Shown: positions 24,253 through 32,924, numbered from the stretch's first letter. The stretch is 48,074 bases of DNA from CAZQYC01 sp964597495 (GCA_964597495.1 CAZQYC010000021.1:1-48074); one strand, 5' to 3'. A program made the numbers and translations. The notes: generated by a model from the letters alone, not told the origin.

Positions 24253-25728
24253 ATGCCAGCTGCAACCAAGTCGATAAAGATCTGTTTTGTCGCATCCGAA
24301 GTCGCACCCTTGTCGAAAACCGGCGGACTCGCCGACGTCTCCGGCGCGCTGCCGAAGAAACTCCGGCTGCTCGGTCACGATGTCCGAATAGTGACTCCGT
24401 TGCATGCCGCGATCGACCGCTCGCGGCTTCTGCTCCGGCCGGTGCCCGAGGTCACTGACGTACCCTTGGCGTTAGGCGCGCTCGAATATCGATTTTCGCT
24501 CCTCGAATCGGTATTGCCCGGGTCCGAAGTACCGATTTATCTGATCGACTGTCCGGCGGTGTACAACCGGGCGACCATTTACACCAACGGTCCCGACGAG
24601 CATTTGCGTTTCCTCGTATTCCAATTCGCGACACTGGAAGCATGCCAACGACTCAAGTTTGCGGCCGACATCCTGCACTGTAACGATTGGCATACGGCGC
24701 TCCTGCCCTTGCTGTTGAAAACGGTGTACGGATGGGACCGCTTGTTCGCCGAAACGCGCACGCTGATGTCGATACACAATATCGGTTATCAAGGCCAATT
24801 CAGTTCGAGCACATTGGCACATGCGAAGCTCACCGAGCATGCGACGTCGTTGGATGGAGCGGATCTCGCGCAAGGAACCGTCAACTGGCTGAAAGAAGGG
24901 ATTCGCCACGCCGATCGCGTCGCCACCGTAAGCCCGACGTACGCGCGCGAAATCTGCGGGCCCATCGGCGGCCACGGTCTCGACGGTGCATTGGTCGCAC
25001 GCGGCGATCAGATTGCCGGTCTCTTAAACGGCGTGGATTACGACGACTGGAATCCAACGTCGGACGCTCTGCTGCCGGCAAGGTATAGCCCCGATGCCTT
25101 GTCGGGAAAGCACACGGTGAAACAAGCGCTGGTCCGCCGCATGCGGCTTCAGGTAAGCGATGCCGCCCCGGTCATCGGCATCGTTTCGCGATTGACTCCG
25201 CAAAAGGGATTCGACCTCCTCTTCGATGCGCTGCCCGAGATGCTCCAACAGCGCGAATTCGGGCTATGCATTCTCGGCAGCGGCGAAGTGCGTTACGAGG
25301 AATTTTTTTCCTCCTTGAGCGCGCGCTTTCCCGAGCGTGTCGGCTTTCAAAAAGGGTACGACGAATTACTCGCGCATTGGATCGAAGCCGGCAGCGACAT
25401 CTTTCTCATGCCATCCATGTACGAGCCCTGCGGGCTCAATCAAATGTATAGCTTGAAATACGGCACGGTGCCGATCGTGCGACGCACCGGCGGCCTCGGC
25501 GATTCGGTGCAAATGTGGGACGTAGCGACTCAAACAGGCACCGGCATCGTATTCAACGACTTCGACGTACCGGCGATTCGCTGGGCCATGCACACGGCGC
25601 TCGACCTCTATAAAGATAGAACAGCCTGGACGAAGCTCATGCGTAACGGCATGGCCATGGATTTTTCGTGGGCGCGGCAGGCAACCGAGTACGCGGCGCT
25701 TTATCGAAGCATGCTGTTACGCGAATAA
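24253..25728 (+). CDS. Glycogen synthase GlgA (ADP-glucose dependent)
   Basis: 491 residues, GT5. The ADP-glucose-binding KTGGLADV is near residue 22, followed by HCNDWHTALLPLLL, IHNIGYQGQF, the second Rossmann domain from GIVSRLTPQKG, and the C-terminal EPCGLNQMYSLKYGTVPIVR with GGLGDSV. It extends alpha-1,4-glucan from ADP-glucose in the cytoplasm. The start at 24253 (MPAATKSIKICFVASEVAPLS) matches the usual GlgA N-terminus; a TTG 51 codons earlier is in frame but non-homologous. TATACT lies ten bases before the ATG. It converges with the WHy-lipoprotein gene, six bases between stops, and glgC is nearby. Confidence 0.93.
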   Translation: MPAATKSIKICFVASEVAPLSKTGGLADVSGALPKKLRLLGHDVRIVTPLHAAIDRSRLLLRPVPEVTDVPLALGALEYRFSLLESVLPGSEVPIYLIDCPAVYNRATIYTNGPDEHLRFLVFQFATLEACQRLKFAADILHCNDWHTALLPLLLKTVYGWDRLFAETRTLMSIHNIGYQGQFSSSTLAHAKLTEHATSLDGADLAQGTVNWLKEGIRHADRVATVSPTYAREICGPIGGHGLDGALVARGDQIAGLLNGVDYDDWNPTSDALLPARYSPDALSGKHTVKQALVRRMRLQVSDAAPVIGIVSRLTPQKGFDLLFDALPEMLQQREFGLCILGSGEVRYEEFFSSLSARFPERVGFQKGYDELLAHWIEAGSDIFLMPSMYEPCGLNQMYSLKYGTVPIVRRTGGLGDSVQMWDVATQTGTGIVFNDFDVPAIRWAMHTALDLYKDRTAWTKLMRNGMAMDFSWARQATEYAALYRSMLLRE

Positions 25729-25734
25729 GAAACG

Positions 25735-26238
25735 TCATCGCTTCGCGAAATCGACGACGCCGCCTTCGTTGAATTTTATTTTTGGGCTAAACGGCATATC
25801 CACCGTCACGGTTCCGCTCACGGCGTATTCGATCTGCGTCCGATCGGTCCCGGAGAGGCGCGACAGTAACCGGCCGATGCTGCTCACGAAATTCGTGCGC
25901 ACCGGCAGCTCGAACTCGCTCGTTCCGTTGGCGGGAACGACGAACGGCGCGGGGGACTGCCCCTCGGCGAAGCTATCCCCCTCGAGAAACAACTTATAGT
26001 CGAGGCTCTTGATCGGCAACGCGCGTGCATTCGGATTGTCGACGCGCAGACGCACGCGAAACATCTGACTGAATATGTCGGCCGAGGTCATGTTGGCAGC
26101 AATGACGGTTACCCGCGGTGCCTGCAACTTTCCGGTTGTCGCACAACCGAACAGCAACAATGAGCAAGCGAGTGCGCCGACTACAAAAGCGCTCGGACGA
26201 ATACGCAATCGAACAGGCCAGTACTTGGGCCTATGCAT
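25735..26238 (-). CDS. LEA-14/WHy-domain lipoprotein
   Basis: 167 residues: basic n-region, hydrophobic h-region and a lipobox LLLFGC at about residue 32, so likely a lipoprotein. The mature part is one WHy (water stress and hypersensitive response) domain: RVTVIAANMTSADIFSQMFRVRLRVDNPNARALPI, then a beta-rich LFLEGDSFAEG and FVVPANGTSEFELPV pattern. Members are linked to stress tolerance in plants and bacteria, but the molecular role is open. It is followed on the same strand (upstream) by glgC, 43 bp away, so it may be the second gene of a glgC operon. Confidence 0.8.
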   Translation of the reverse strand: MHRPKYWPVRLRIRPSAFVVGALACSLLLFGCATTGKLQAPRVTVIAANMTSADIFSQMFRVRLRVDNPNARALPIKSLDYKLFLEGDSFAEGQSPAPFVVPANGTSEFELPVRTNFVSSIGRLLSRLSGTDRTQIEYAVSGTVTVDMPFSPKIKFNEGGVVDFAKR

Positions 26239-26281
26239 AATGAATCCCCCGAATGAACCCCTGCGGCGCGACGCCCGCAGC

Positions 26282-27574
26282 TTACTTCACGCGCAATTTT
26301 GCCAGCATTTCGCGGGTCGCGAGCACGATTCCTTTTTCGGTGATGTAGAAGCGCCGAGCGTCGTCTTCGCGATTGACGCCGATTCGAGTGCCGTCGGGCA
26401 CTTCGGCCGCCGTATCGATGATCGCGCCTTTTACCGTGCAATCTTGCCCGATTCGGACATCGGGAAAGAGCAGCGACCGATCGATAAGCGTCCCCGCCTC
26501 GACCCGAACGTTGGTGAACAGCAGCGACTCGCGAACCGTCGCTCCGGAAATGATGCATCCCCCCGAGACCATCGAGTCGACCGCAATACCGCGACGCGAC
26601 TCCTCATTGAAGACGAACTTTGCGGGCGGCTGCTGGCGCTGGAAAGTCCATATCGGCCACTGCTCGTCGTAGATATTGAGTTCGGGATTGACGCGCACCA
26701 GTTCCATATTGGCTTCGTAGAAAGCATCTACTGTACCGACGTCGCGCCAGTATTGTTGCGCGCGCGTCCGCACGTCCTGAAACGGATGCGCGAACACGCG
26801 GAGGTTATCGATCGCCTTGGGAATGATGTTTTTTCCGAAGTCGTGATTGGTACCGTCGCTTCCCGCTTCCTGCTCGAGGAGCTTGTAGAGCAGTTTCGCG
26901 TTAAACACGTAGATCCCCATCGATGCAAGCGACAAGTGTTCGCGGCCCGGAATGCCGTCCGGTTCGGCGGGTTTCTCCGCAAATTTCACGATGCGCTGCT
27001 GTTCGTCCGCCGTCATCACGCCGAATCCGCGCGCATCTTCGCGCGGCACTTCCACCACGCCGACCGTGATGTCGGCTTTGCGCTCCACATGGCGCGCGAT
27101 CATCGGGCCGTAATCCATCTTGTAAATGTGATCGCCGGCAAGCACCAGCACTAAACGCGGACGGTGCAATTTGATGATTTGCAGATTCTGGAACAGCGAA
27201 TCGGCGGTGCCGCGATACCAATGGTCGCCCAGCTGCTGCTGCGCGGGAATGACTTCGATGAACTCGCCGAACTCTCCTCCCAGAAATCCCCAGCCGCGCT
27301 GAATGTGTTTGATCAGCGAATGCGCCTTGTACTGCGTCATCACCGAGATGCGACGGATACCGGAATTGACGCAGTTGGAAAGCACGAAATCGATGATGCG
27401 GAATTTTCCGCCGAAGTGCGTCGCCGGCTTGCAGCGATGATCCGTCAATGCCTTAAGCCGCTCTCCCCGTCCACCCGCCATGACCACGGCAAGGGTGCTA
27501 TGCGTCAAGCGGCTGACGTATCGCCGCGTGGGAACGCTCTGCTGGAATGGTGCATTGAGGTTGTTTTCGGGCAT
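26282..27574 (-). CDS. Glucose-1-phosphate adenylyltransferase GlgC
   Basis: 430 residues, ADP-glucose pyrophosphorylase. The nucleotide-binding AVVMAGGRGERLKALT is near residue 29. The allosteric/substrate region KPATHFGGKFRIIDFVLSN, the YRGTADSLFQN block, LAGDHIYKMDYG and the FAEKP substrate lysine follow. The C-terminal left-handed beta-helix carries hexapeptide repeats (about 320-410). It makes ADP-glucose for GlgA and is normally activated by fructose-1,6-bisphosphate or a similar sugar phosphate. No Shine-Dalgarno is clear before the ATG. It faces glgA across the WHy-lipoprotein gene. No glgB, glgX or glgP is present in this window. Confidence 0.95.
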   Translation of the reverse strand: MPENNLNAPFQQSVPTRRYVSRLTHSTLAVVMAGGRGERLKALTDHRCKPATHFGGKFRIIDFVLSNCVNSGIRRISVMTQYKAHSLIKHIQRGWGFLGGEFGEFIEVIPAQQQLGDHWYRGTADSLFQNLQIIKLHRPRLVLVLAGDHIYKMDYGPMIARHVERKADITVGVVEVPREDARGFGVMTADEQQRIVKFAEKPAEPDGIPGREHLSLASMGIYVFNAKLLYKLLEQEAGSDGTNHDFGKNIIPKAIDNLRVFAHPFQDVRTRAQQYWRDVGTVDAFYEANMELVRVNPELNIYDEQWPIWTFQRQQPPAKFVFNEESRRGIAVDSMVSGGCIISGATVRESLLFTNVRVEAGTLIDRSLLFPDVRIGQDCTVKGAIIDTAAEVPDGTRIGVNREDDARRFYITEKGIVLATREMLAKLRVK

Positions 27575-27618
27575 GATTCAAACAGTATCATGCTGTCAGA
27601 AAAGGCAACACTACAAAG

Positions 27619-28227
27619 ATGAGACGATTTTGGTTCAGTCTTCGACTACAGCTGCTCGGATTCGTTGCATTTTCCTGCGGAGCGCAGGCTGCGGATGCCG
27701 CAGACGGCATGAATGCATCAGCGCGGTGCCTTGCCGACGGCCAGGGTTACTTCCGTGCACGCCTTTCGGGCTCCATTAATTCGGAAATAAATTGGCCGAA
27801 TAGCGGGACCGATTGCACCGGCGCCACCCGCCCGAACGGCGGCGTGCGCATCCGGTTCAGTCACGCGTTCGGGGAGAAGCCCCAGAAGTTAGTCTTTCTA
27901 TTTGGCATTCGCGAACTCAAGGAAGGGCAGTCCGCTCGCAACTTGGCCGTCAACTTAACCATCATTCGCGAAGGCGTCGGAGAATTCTTCGGCACGGCGG
28001 GCGATGACAAATGCTCCATCGACGAATTGCGCCAAGAAGCCATCGCCGGCGTTCCTCGCCGTAATCGGAGTTATCGCGTCATCGCGCGCGGCTTCTGCAT
28101 GCAGCCTGCGCCTTCGCTGCGCGGCAAGGGGTCGGTGTTGGTGACGCGATTCGATTTTTCCGGTCACATCGATTTCAGCGAAGAAGACGATGCACCCGAT
28201 ACGCTGCTGCTGCCTAAAGAAATCTGA
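27619..28227 (+). CDS. Small secreted protein of unknown function, four cysteines
   Basis: 202 residues. It has a signal peptide with basic start and hydrophobic core (about 1-27, cut near GAQA-ADA). The mature part has four cysteines (RCLADG, TDCTG, DKCSIDEL, GFCMQP) that could form two disulfides. It is beta-rich with a central KLVFLFGIREL strand and ends in a Gly-poor acidic tail. I do not recognise the family. It starts 44 bp from the divergent glgC start and runs toward the DUF192 gene, whose ATG is about 55 bp after this stop, so the two are probably one operon of exported proteins. Confidence 0.6.
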   Translation: MRRFWFSLRLQLLGFVAFSCGAQAADAADGMNASARCLADGQGYFRARLSGSINSEINWPNSGTDCTGATRPNGGVRIRFSHAFGEKPQKLVFLFGIRELKEGQSARNLAVNLTIIREGVGEFFGTAGDDKCSIDELRQEAIAGVPRRNRSYRVIARGFCMQPAPSLRGKGSVLVTRFDFSGHIDFSEEDDAPDTLLLPKEI

Positions 28228-28281
28228 CGCGCAATGAACGCACGAAATGAACTCAAGACCCCGCCAGGTTGTCCATTGTCC

Positions 28282-28779
28282 ATGAAAATAATCATTCGAT
28301 TCCTTTGTTTGGCGATGCTTGCGGCGATTGCAGCGGCGGATCCCCTGCCACCGCCCCCGCTATCGCCCCCACTATCGCTAGACACCTTTCCGAAATCGGC
28401 GCTGCAGATAGCAACCCCCGATGCGCGCTTGCACCGCTTTAACATTTGGCTCGCGGTGGACGATCCGCACCGCGAACGCGGCCTCATGTTCGTGAAGGAG
28501 TTGCCGCCGAACGCCGGCATGCTATTCGTCTACTCGTCGCCCCGACACGTTTCGATGTGGATGAAGAACACGTTGATTCCGCTCGACATGCTCTTCGTCC
28601 ACGCCGACGGACGAGTGTCCAGCATTGCCGCGAACACCAAACCTCACTCGTTGGATATCATCGAGTCCAAGGACGAGGTCATCGCCGTGCTGGAACTCAA
28701 AGGCGGTACCGCAGCGAGCTTGAATATCCGCAAGGGCGCGATGCTCATGCATCCCGCGTTCGGCACGGCGCCGAATTAG
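28282..28779 (+). CDS. DUF192 family exported protein
   Basis: 165 residues. The ATG at 28282 starts a signal peptide (MKIIIRFLCLAMLAAIAAA); an ATG 16 codons earlier would place a hydrophilic Pro/Lys stretch before it. After a proline-rich spacer comes the DUF192 core: DDPHRERGLMFVKELPPNAGMLF, SMWMKNTLIPLDMLFV, and VLELKGGTAA at the end. The family is a small beta fold of unknown function, sometimes attached to the envelope, and is common next to cold-shock or transport genes. Its tail LMHPAFG is unremarkable. It pairs with the preceding secreted protein gene. Confidence 0.8.
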   Translation: MKIIIRFLCLAMLAAIAAADPLPPPPLSPPLSLDTFPKSALQIATPDARLHRFNIWLAVDDPHRERGLMFVKELPPNAGMLFVYSSPRHVSMWMKNTLIPLDMLFVHADGRVSSIAANTKPHSLDIIESKDEVIAVLELKGGTAASLNIRKGAMLMHPAFGTAPN

Positions 28780-28826
28780 AGCGGCACATAGAATCGCGTC
28801 TTCTTAAAAGCGATTTAACGGGCGCT

Positions 28827-30119
28827 TCAATCGCCATCCGCTTCTTTAAGCGCGCGCTGCAGCTTCACCTGCACGCCGCCGCGCGCGACCTCGGCTTGCA
28901 ACCACTGATCGATCTCTTTGAAGAATGACGATCCCCGTGGCAGCAAGATTGCCTTCGCCGTATTCGTCATCGTGCCGCTCATCGTCCGGCAGAGTTCTTT
29001 GTGACGGCGCGTTTGCAGCTCCACCTCGACACCGTCCGTAATCATGACGTCCGCGCGACGGGCGATGATCTCGTCGAAAATCGTTCGATTGTCGGCATGC
29101 ACGATGAGTTGGGCGTTTTCGATGTGCTCGCGCGCGAACTGCTCGTTGGTCCCGCCGGGATTCACGATGACCTTTACCTGCGATTTGTCGATATCGGCCA
29201 ACGCCGCAAACTTGGCGCGGTCTTCGCAGCGTGCGATCGGCGTCTTGCCGTCCAGGTAGTAGGCCGTCGAGAATTCCGCGCGCGCGGCTCGTTCGGGGGT
29301 ATTCGATATTCCGCTCATCGCGACGTCGAAGCGTCCCATCTGCAAGTCATCCATTAGGGTAGACCATGTCGTCCTCACGAAACGCGGTTGAAGCTCCAGG
29401 TGATTGGCCAGCGAAACGCCCAATTCGATGTCGACGCCCGAAAGTTCGCCCTCGCGCTCAAGGCTAAAAGGCGCGTAGTCGCCGGTCGTACCGATGCGCA
29501 ACACGCGCAGCCGGGCAATGGGGTCGATAGTTTGCGAAGTGGCACGCACGTCGTGCAACACCGTGCGCAGTTCGGCGAGATCTTGCGCCGTGACGCCGGC
29601 AAACGATGCCATGTGCCGCAGCGATCTCGATATCTCCTCGGTAACGGCGACCCGTGACAATTCCGCGCGCGCCCAGTACAACGCGGCAAGCTGCTCGCTG
29701 CCGATGGTGTCAAGTAGCGGACGAAGATCCGTCTCCAAATCCCGAATTGCACGATCGGTCGGAAAGCCTTCGTTGCGCCATGTTTCGAAGAGCGCCGTTT
29801 GAACGGCTCGCGCGATCTTGATCTGCGTTTCGAAGACTCGCTGCACGGACTCCGGCGTCAAGCCAAAATACGGCGCACGCGCCGCGGCGTTGGCGACGAC
29901 CGCACGCTCGCGTTCTTCGTCAAACACCGGACGCCGATGCGTCCATTTCCACGCGGCAACCTCCGGCATCAACGACAGTCGGGCATCGATCGCCGCATAG
30001 ACACGCGCGACGTCGTCGCCCGGATCGGCAAAGCGAGATGCGGCGGCGGCAATGCCGCCAAACGCGAGAAAGAACGCGACGCCGATCAAGGCGTCGCGCA
30101 ACCTGTGCACTTTTTTCAA
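28827..30119 (-). CDS. Periplasmic chorismate mutase (AroQ gamma) fused to cyclohexadienyl/prephenate dehydratase (PheC-like)
   Basis: 430 residues in one polypeptide: a signal peptide (cut near AAAA-SRF, about 27), an AroQ-gamma chorismate mutase domain (about 32-195) and a PheC-type domain (about 203-425). The mutase half keeps Arg47, Lys58 and Arg70, spaced like the active-site residues of secreted chorismate mutases, and FETQIKIARAVQ. The second half, RIGTTGDYAPFSL, GVDIELGVSLA, GRFDVAMSGIS and IVNPGGTNEQFA, is very close to PheC, a periplasmic-binding-protein-fold dehydratase. Together it would turn chorismate into phenylpyruvate (or arogenate into phenylalanine) in the periplasm. Start is TTG; its ribosome binding site lies in a hairpin. 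Confidence 0.88.
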   Translation of the reverse strand: MKKVHRLRDALIGVAFFLAFGGIAAAASRFADPGDDVARVYAAIDARLSLMPEVAAWKWTHRRPVFDEERERAVVANAAARAPYFGLTPESVQRVFETQIKIARAVQTALFETWRNEGFPTDRAIRDLETDLRPLLDTIGSEQLAALYWARAELSRVAVTEEISRSLRHMASFAGVTAQDLAELRTVLHDVRATSQTIDPIARLRVLRIGTTGDYAPFSLEREGELSGVDIELGVSLANHLELQPRFVRTTWSTLMDDLQMGRFDVAMSGISNTPERAARAEFSTAYYLDGKTPIARCEDRAKFAALADIDKSQVKVIVNPGGTNEQFAREHIENAQLIVHADNRTIFDEIIARRADVMITDGVEVELQTRRHKELCRTMSGTMTNTAKAILLPRGSSFFKEIDQWLQAEVARGGVQVKLQRALKEADGD

Positions 30120-30126
30120 GAGACCC

Positions 30127-30147
30127 CGCCTCCGGGAACCGGAGGCG
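30127..30147 (-). promoter_or_regulatory. Hairpin enclosing the Shine-Dalgarno of the AroQ-PheC gene
   Basis: CGCCTCCGG-ttc-CCGGAGGCG is a perfect 9-bp, three-base-loop hairpin on the minus strand. The 3' arm contains GGAGG, nine bases before the TTG start at 30119, and the 5' arm CCTCC pairs with it. The stem would hide the ribosome binding site, as in translational switches or thermometers. The structure could equally act as a mild terminator for the gene upstream. Confidence 0.65.
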
Positions 30148-30231
30148 AGAAGATGCGGCAGACAGCGCCGCCTGGCAAGCGCTAAGGCGCGAATTCCGTA
30201 TTTATTTAGCTATTGGGCGTCTTCTCGTCGA

Positions 30232-30462
30232 CTAGCGCTTGCCGAACAAACGTTCGAAGAACGACGGCTTGAATCCGTCGACCTGCAAACCGCCCACTTT
30301 CGGCAACGTGATATCGGACAAATCGAGTTTCAGCACGGCCGCTTCTTCGGTACCCATCAACAAGGTGCGCGGTTGTTCGTTATGAGGACGGGACGCAGGG
30401 GCGCGTTGCGCCGCGGGGGCGTTGCGCTGCGTCGATACGGCAGAAGAAGTCGCTGAACTCAT
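30232..30462 (-). CDS. Small soluble protein, unknown function
   Basis: 76 residues from the ATG at 30462, chosen because GGGAG lies eight bases upstream; an earlier in-frame start at 30546 has no such site. The first half is Ser/Ala/Gln/Pro-rich and probably disordered. The second half has a short strand pattern (AVLKLDLSDITLPKVGGLQVDGF) and ends FFERLFGKR. No family is recognised. It lies 112 bp upstream of the AroQ-PheC gene on the same strand and could be the first gene of that transcript. Confidence 0.55.
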   Translation of the reverse strand: MSSATSSAVSTQRNAPAAQRAPASRPHNEQPRTLLMGTEEAAVLKLDLSDITLPKVGGLQVDGFKPSFFERLFGKR

Positions 30463-30789
30463 CGCTTTAGTCTCCCAAGTCTTAATTTCTAACGAGTCAC
30501 AATGGGTACGAGCGCCGACGCTAATGGAAGCGCTGAAATACCGCACGTGACGGAGTTCACGTTGATGTATTCCCGGAGGGTAAAGCCGCGCCGTTACGCG
30601 ATTGCGTCTGAATTATGACGACAGCGTTTTAGCGTTATGTCTGGACGCTGTCGCGACGGACAGACGTGGATAGCGCGGATCGCGCACGCGTTATCTGAGC
30701 TACCGGCAAGAAAATCAGCAACGCGATTCTGTTTTTTGTTTTCTTTCTACTCTGGCTAGCGGCTAGTAGCTAGTTGCTCGCGCAGCGAA
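30463..30789. other. Intergenic stretch with a CTAG-rich repeat, otherwise no gene
   Basis: These 327 bases lie between the small-protein start and the histidine-kinase stop, both on the minus strand. They should hold the promoter of the small-protein/AroQ-PheC unit. The only recognisable element is GGCTAGCGGCTAGTAGCTAG at 30754-30773, a partial copy of the terminator at 22138-22173, placed just past the kinase stop. A T-rich tract (TTTTTTGTTTTCTTTC) precedes it. Confidence 0.5.
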
Positions 30790-32166
30790 CTACGCCGCCA
30801 GCGGCAATTCGATTTCTACGATCAATCCTTTGTCCGGCGCATTGCGCGCGCTGACGCGACCGCCATACACAGTCACTACGCGGGCCGCAATGGTCAAACC
30901 TAATCCACCTCCGGTGCTGCCGCGATCGTTGGCGCCCGGCACTCGATGAAAAGGCTCGAAGATCTTCTCCAGTTCGTTTTCCGGGACACCGCAACCTTGA
31001 TCGCGAATGGTGACCACAGCCTGTTCCGACCGGACTTCCAAACCTACATCGACGCGCGACGCATTTTCGGTAAATCGAATGGCGTTGCGAATGACATTTT
31101 CGATGGCGCTGCGGAGCAATTCATGATTGCCGAGCACCTCGACATGCGGTGTCGGCGTAAATTCGACGGTTTTGTTGTCGGCGCGCGCTTCCAAGCGAGC
31201 GTCGTCGACTACTTCCGACAAGAGATGGCCGAGTTCGATGCGCTGACGAATCACGCTCGGATCGTCGGTGGCCAGGCTCGACAGCCGTAGGATTTGTCCG
31301 ATCATCGTGTCGAGACGTTCCGTTTCGCGCTCCATGCGGTCCAACTCGCGCGCGATATCCGCGCCTTCGCGCCGCGCCAAACTCAGCGCCACGCGCAAGC
31401 GCGCAAGCGGCGAGCGCAATTCATGCGATACGTAGCGCAGCAGCGTTTCCTTGGCCGCGAGCAATTCGCGCAGCCGTTCGGCCATTTGGTCGAAGTCGCG
31501 CGCGAGCACGCCCAACTCGTCGCTGCGGCGCGTGATATCCGGCGCAACGCGGGTATCGAGATGGCCTGCCGCCAAGGCGCGAGTACTGGCTTGCAACGAC
31601 GCGACCGGCCGGCTTAAGTACCGCGCCAACCACCATGAAATGAGCGCGCTGACGCTCAAAGCGATCATGAAACGGAACACGTTCTCCTTCGGCGCACCGA
31701 GCATGCCGAGCGGCGACCAACTTTTGTAGCCGAACAGAAAGGTATAAACCGCGCCGTCCGGACCGACGATCTGCGGTGTCGCACGCAATGGATCGGGAAT
31801 GAGCGGCGGCGGATTCCCGTCGGCGTCGGCGAGGAAACCGAGCGCGGACATGCGGCGCACGCGCCGTTCGATGCGTTCGAGAAGCGGACGATGCAGGATG
31901 TCCACGCCGTGCATGTCGATGACATACGTTCGTATGCCTAGGCTCATCTCGTTCTTCCAGGTTTCCCGAGTCCAGTCCTGCAATGCCGGCAGTCCGCCGT
32001 TCTTCAAAGCGACGAGCGCACTGTCGGCCACGTCGCTTGCATCGATGACTTGAATCGTGCGCACCCGTTCCATCGCAAAATATTCAGTAAGCGCGATGCC
32101 GGCAACGACGATCAATCCCATCGCCAACCAGAACGACAGGAAGATGCGCAGAAAAATCGAGTGCAT
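30790..32166 (-). CDS. Sensor histidine kinase, CpxA-like
   Basis: 458 residues: transmembrane helix at 7-29, periplasmic sensor domain (about 30-160), second helix at 163-182, HAMP (about 180-235), HisKA with His248 in VSHELRSPLARL, and an HATPase domain with N box (ENVIRNAIRFTE), G1 (DQGCGVPENE), F box (IFEPFHRV) and G2 (STGGGLGLTIA). The SHELRSPLARL box is of the CpxA group, which senses envelope stress. The response regulator gene is just upstream (11 bp), so the pair is one operon. The periplasmic domain shows no recognised ligand-binding fold. Confidence 0.92.
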   Translation of the reverse strand: MHSIFLRIFLSFWLAMGLIVVAGIALTEYFAMERVRTIQVIDASDVADSALVALKNGGLPALQDWTRETWKNEMSLGIRTYVIDMHGVDILHRPLLERIERRVRRMSALGFLADADGNPPPLIPDPLRATPQIVGPDGAVYTFLFGYKSWSPLGMLGAPKENVFRFMIALSVSALISWWLARYLSRPVASLQASTRALAAGHLDTRVAPDITRRSDELGVLARDFDQMAERLRELLAAKETLLRYVSHELRSPLARLRVALSLARREGADIARELDRMERETERLDTMIGQILRLSSLATDDPSVIRQRIELGHLLSEVVDDARLEARADNKTVEFTPTPHVEVLGNHELLRSAIENVIRNAIRFTENASRVDVGLEVRSEQAVVTIRDQGCGVPENELEKIFEPFHRVPGANDRGSTGGGLGLTIAARVVTVYGGRVSARNAPDKGLIVEIELPLAA

Positions 32167-32177
32167 GCGCGACCTCG

Positions 32178-32924
32178 CTAGGAGGCAGAGGTATCCGTCG
32201 GTTGCACGTCGTCGTCGAGCGTCTCGGCTCGGGTTTCAGCGTGTGCAGCTAAAACATAGCCGGCGCCGCGGATGCTTCTGATTTCGGGAAGCCCCGCCTG
32301 GCCAAGCCCTAATTTGCGGCGCAGGTTGCTCACGTGCGTGTCGATGCTGCGGTCGTACGGCGTCAACTTTCGACCCAGCACTCGTTCGGTCAATCCTTCG
32401 CGGGATTGCACTTGTCCCGCCGAGCGCATCAGCAATTCCAGCACTCGGAACTCCGTGCCCGTCAATCTCACGGCTTTTCCGGAGAGCGTCACTTCGAGAG
32501 TCGCCGGGTCGAGCCAGATCGGCCCGACGGTCACGGGTGCTGCCGGTTGCTCGCTATCGCGCGACGCGAAGCGGCGCAATACCGCACGAGTACGGGCGAC
32601 TAATTCGCGAGGATTGAACGGCTTCGCTAAATAATCGTCGGCGCCCAATTCAAGACCGACGATGCGATCGACGTCGGCGCCGTGAGCAGTCAACATAACG
32701 ACCGGCACCGACAGAGTTCTTCGCAAGCGGCGTAACACGTCGAAGCCGTTCAGGGACGGCAGCATCACGTCGAGAATGATCAAGTCGTAAGTCTCGGTGC
32801 CGAGCTTAGCGAGGGCTTCCAAACCATCGCGGGCGATGGTCACGCGAAACCCTTCGCCGCCCAGATATTCGGTCAGCATTTGGCCCAATTCGCGGTCGTC
32901 GTCGACGAGCAGTAGCGAAGGCAT
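32178..32924 (-). CDS. Response regulator, CpxR-like (OmpR family)
   Basis: 248 residues from the ATG at 32924. An ATG seven codons earlier (32945) is equally possible, and neither has a clear ribosome site. The receiver domain has VDDDREL, the phosphoacceptor Asp in LIILDVMLPS (about residue 52) and the Lys in YLAKPFNPREL. The C-terminal winged helix has LTGTEFRVLELLM, the DRSIDTHVSNLRRKLG recognition helix and IRGAGYVLA. It would control envelope-stress genes when phosphorylated by the kinase downstream. A 20-residue acidic tail ends it. It is divergent from the helicase gene. Confidence 0.92.
   Translation of the reverse strand: MPSLLLVDDDRELGQMLTEYLGGEGFRVTIARDGLEALAKLGTETYDLIILDVMLPSLNGFDVLRRLRRTLSVPVVMLTAHGADVDRIVGLELGADDYLAKPFNPRELVARTRAVLRRFASRDSEQPAAPVTVGPIWLDPATLEVTLSGKAVRLTGTEFRVLELLMRSAGQVQSREGLTERVLGRKLTPYDRSIDTHVSNLRRKLGLGQAGLPEIRSIRGAGYVLAAHAETRAETLDDDVQPTDTSAS

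Noticed and set aside
24238..24255. Leaderless glgA transcript suggested by TATACT ten bases before the ATG
   Set aside because: No matching -35 element at the right spacing, so the promoter call is too weak to list.
24076..24405. Longer PhaE reading frame
   Set aside because: The extra 110 residues do not resemble PhaE and overlap the divergent glgA start; the ATG at 24075 fits the family.
26075..27154. Open frame of about 359 codons opposite glgC and the WHy-lipoprotein gene
   Set aside because: It lies antisense to two well-supported genes and has an Arg/His-rich composition typical of a shadow frame. No ribosome site or family pattern.
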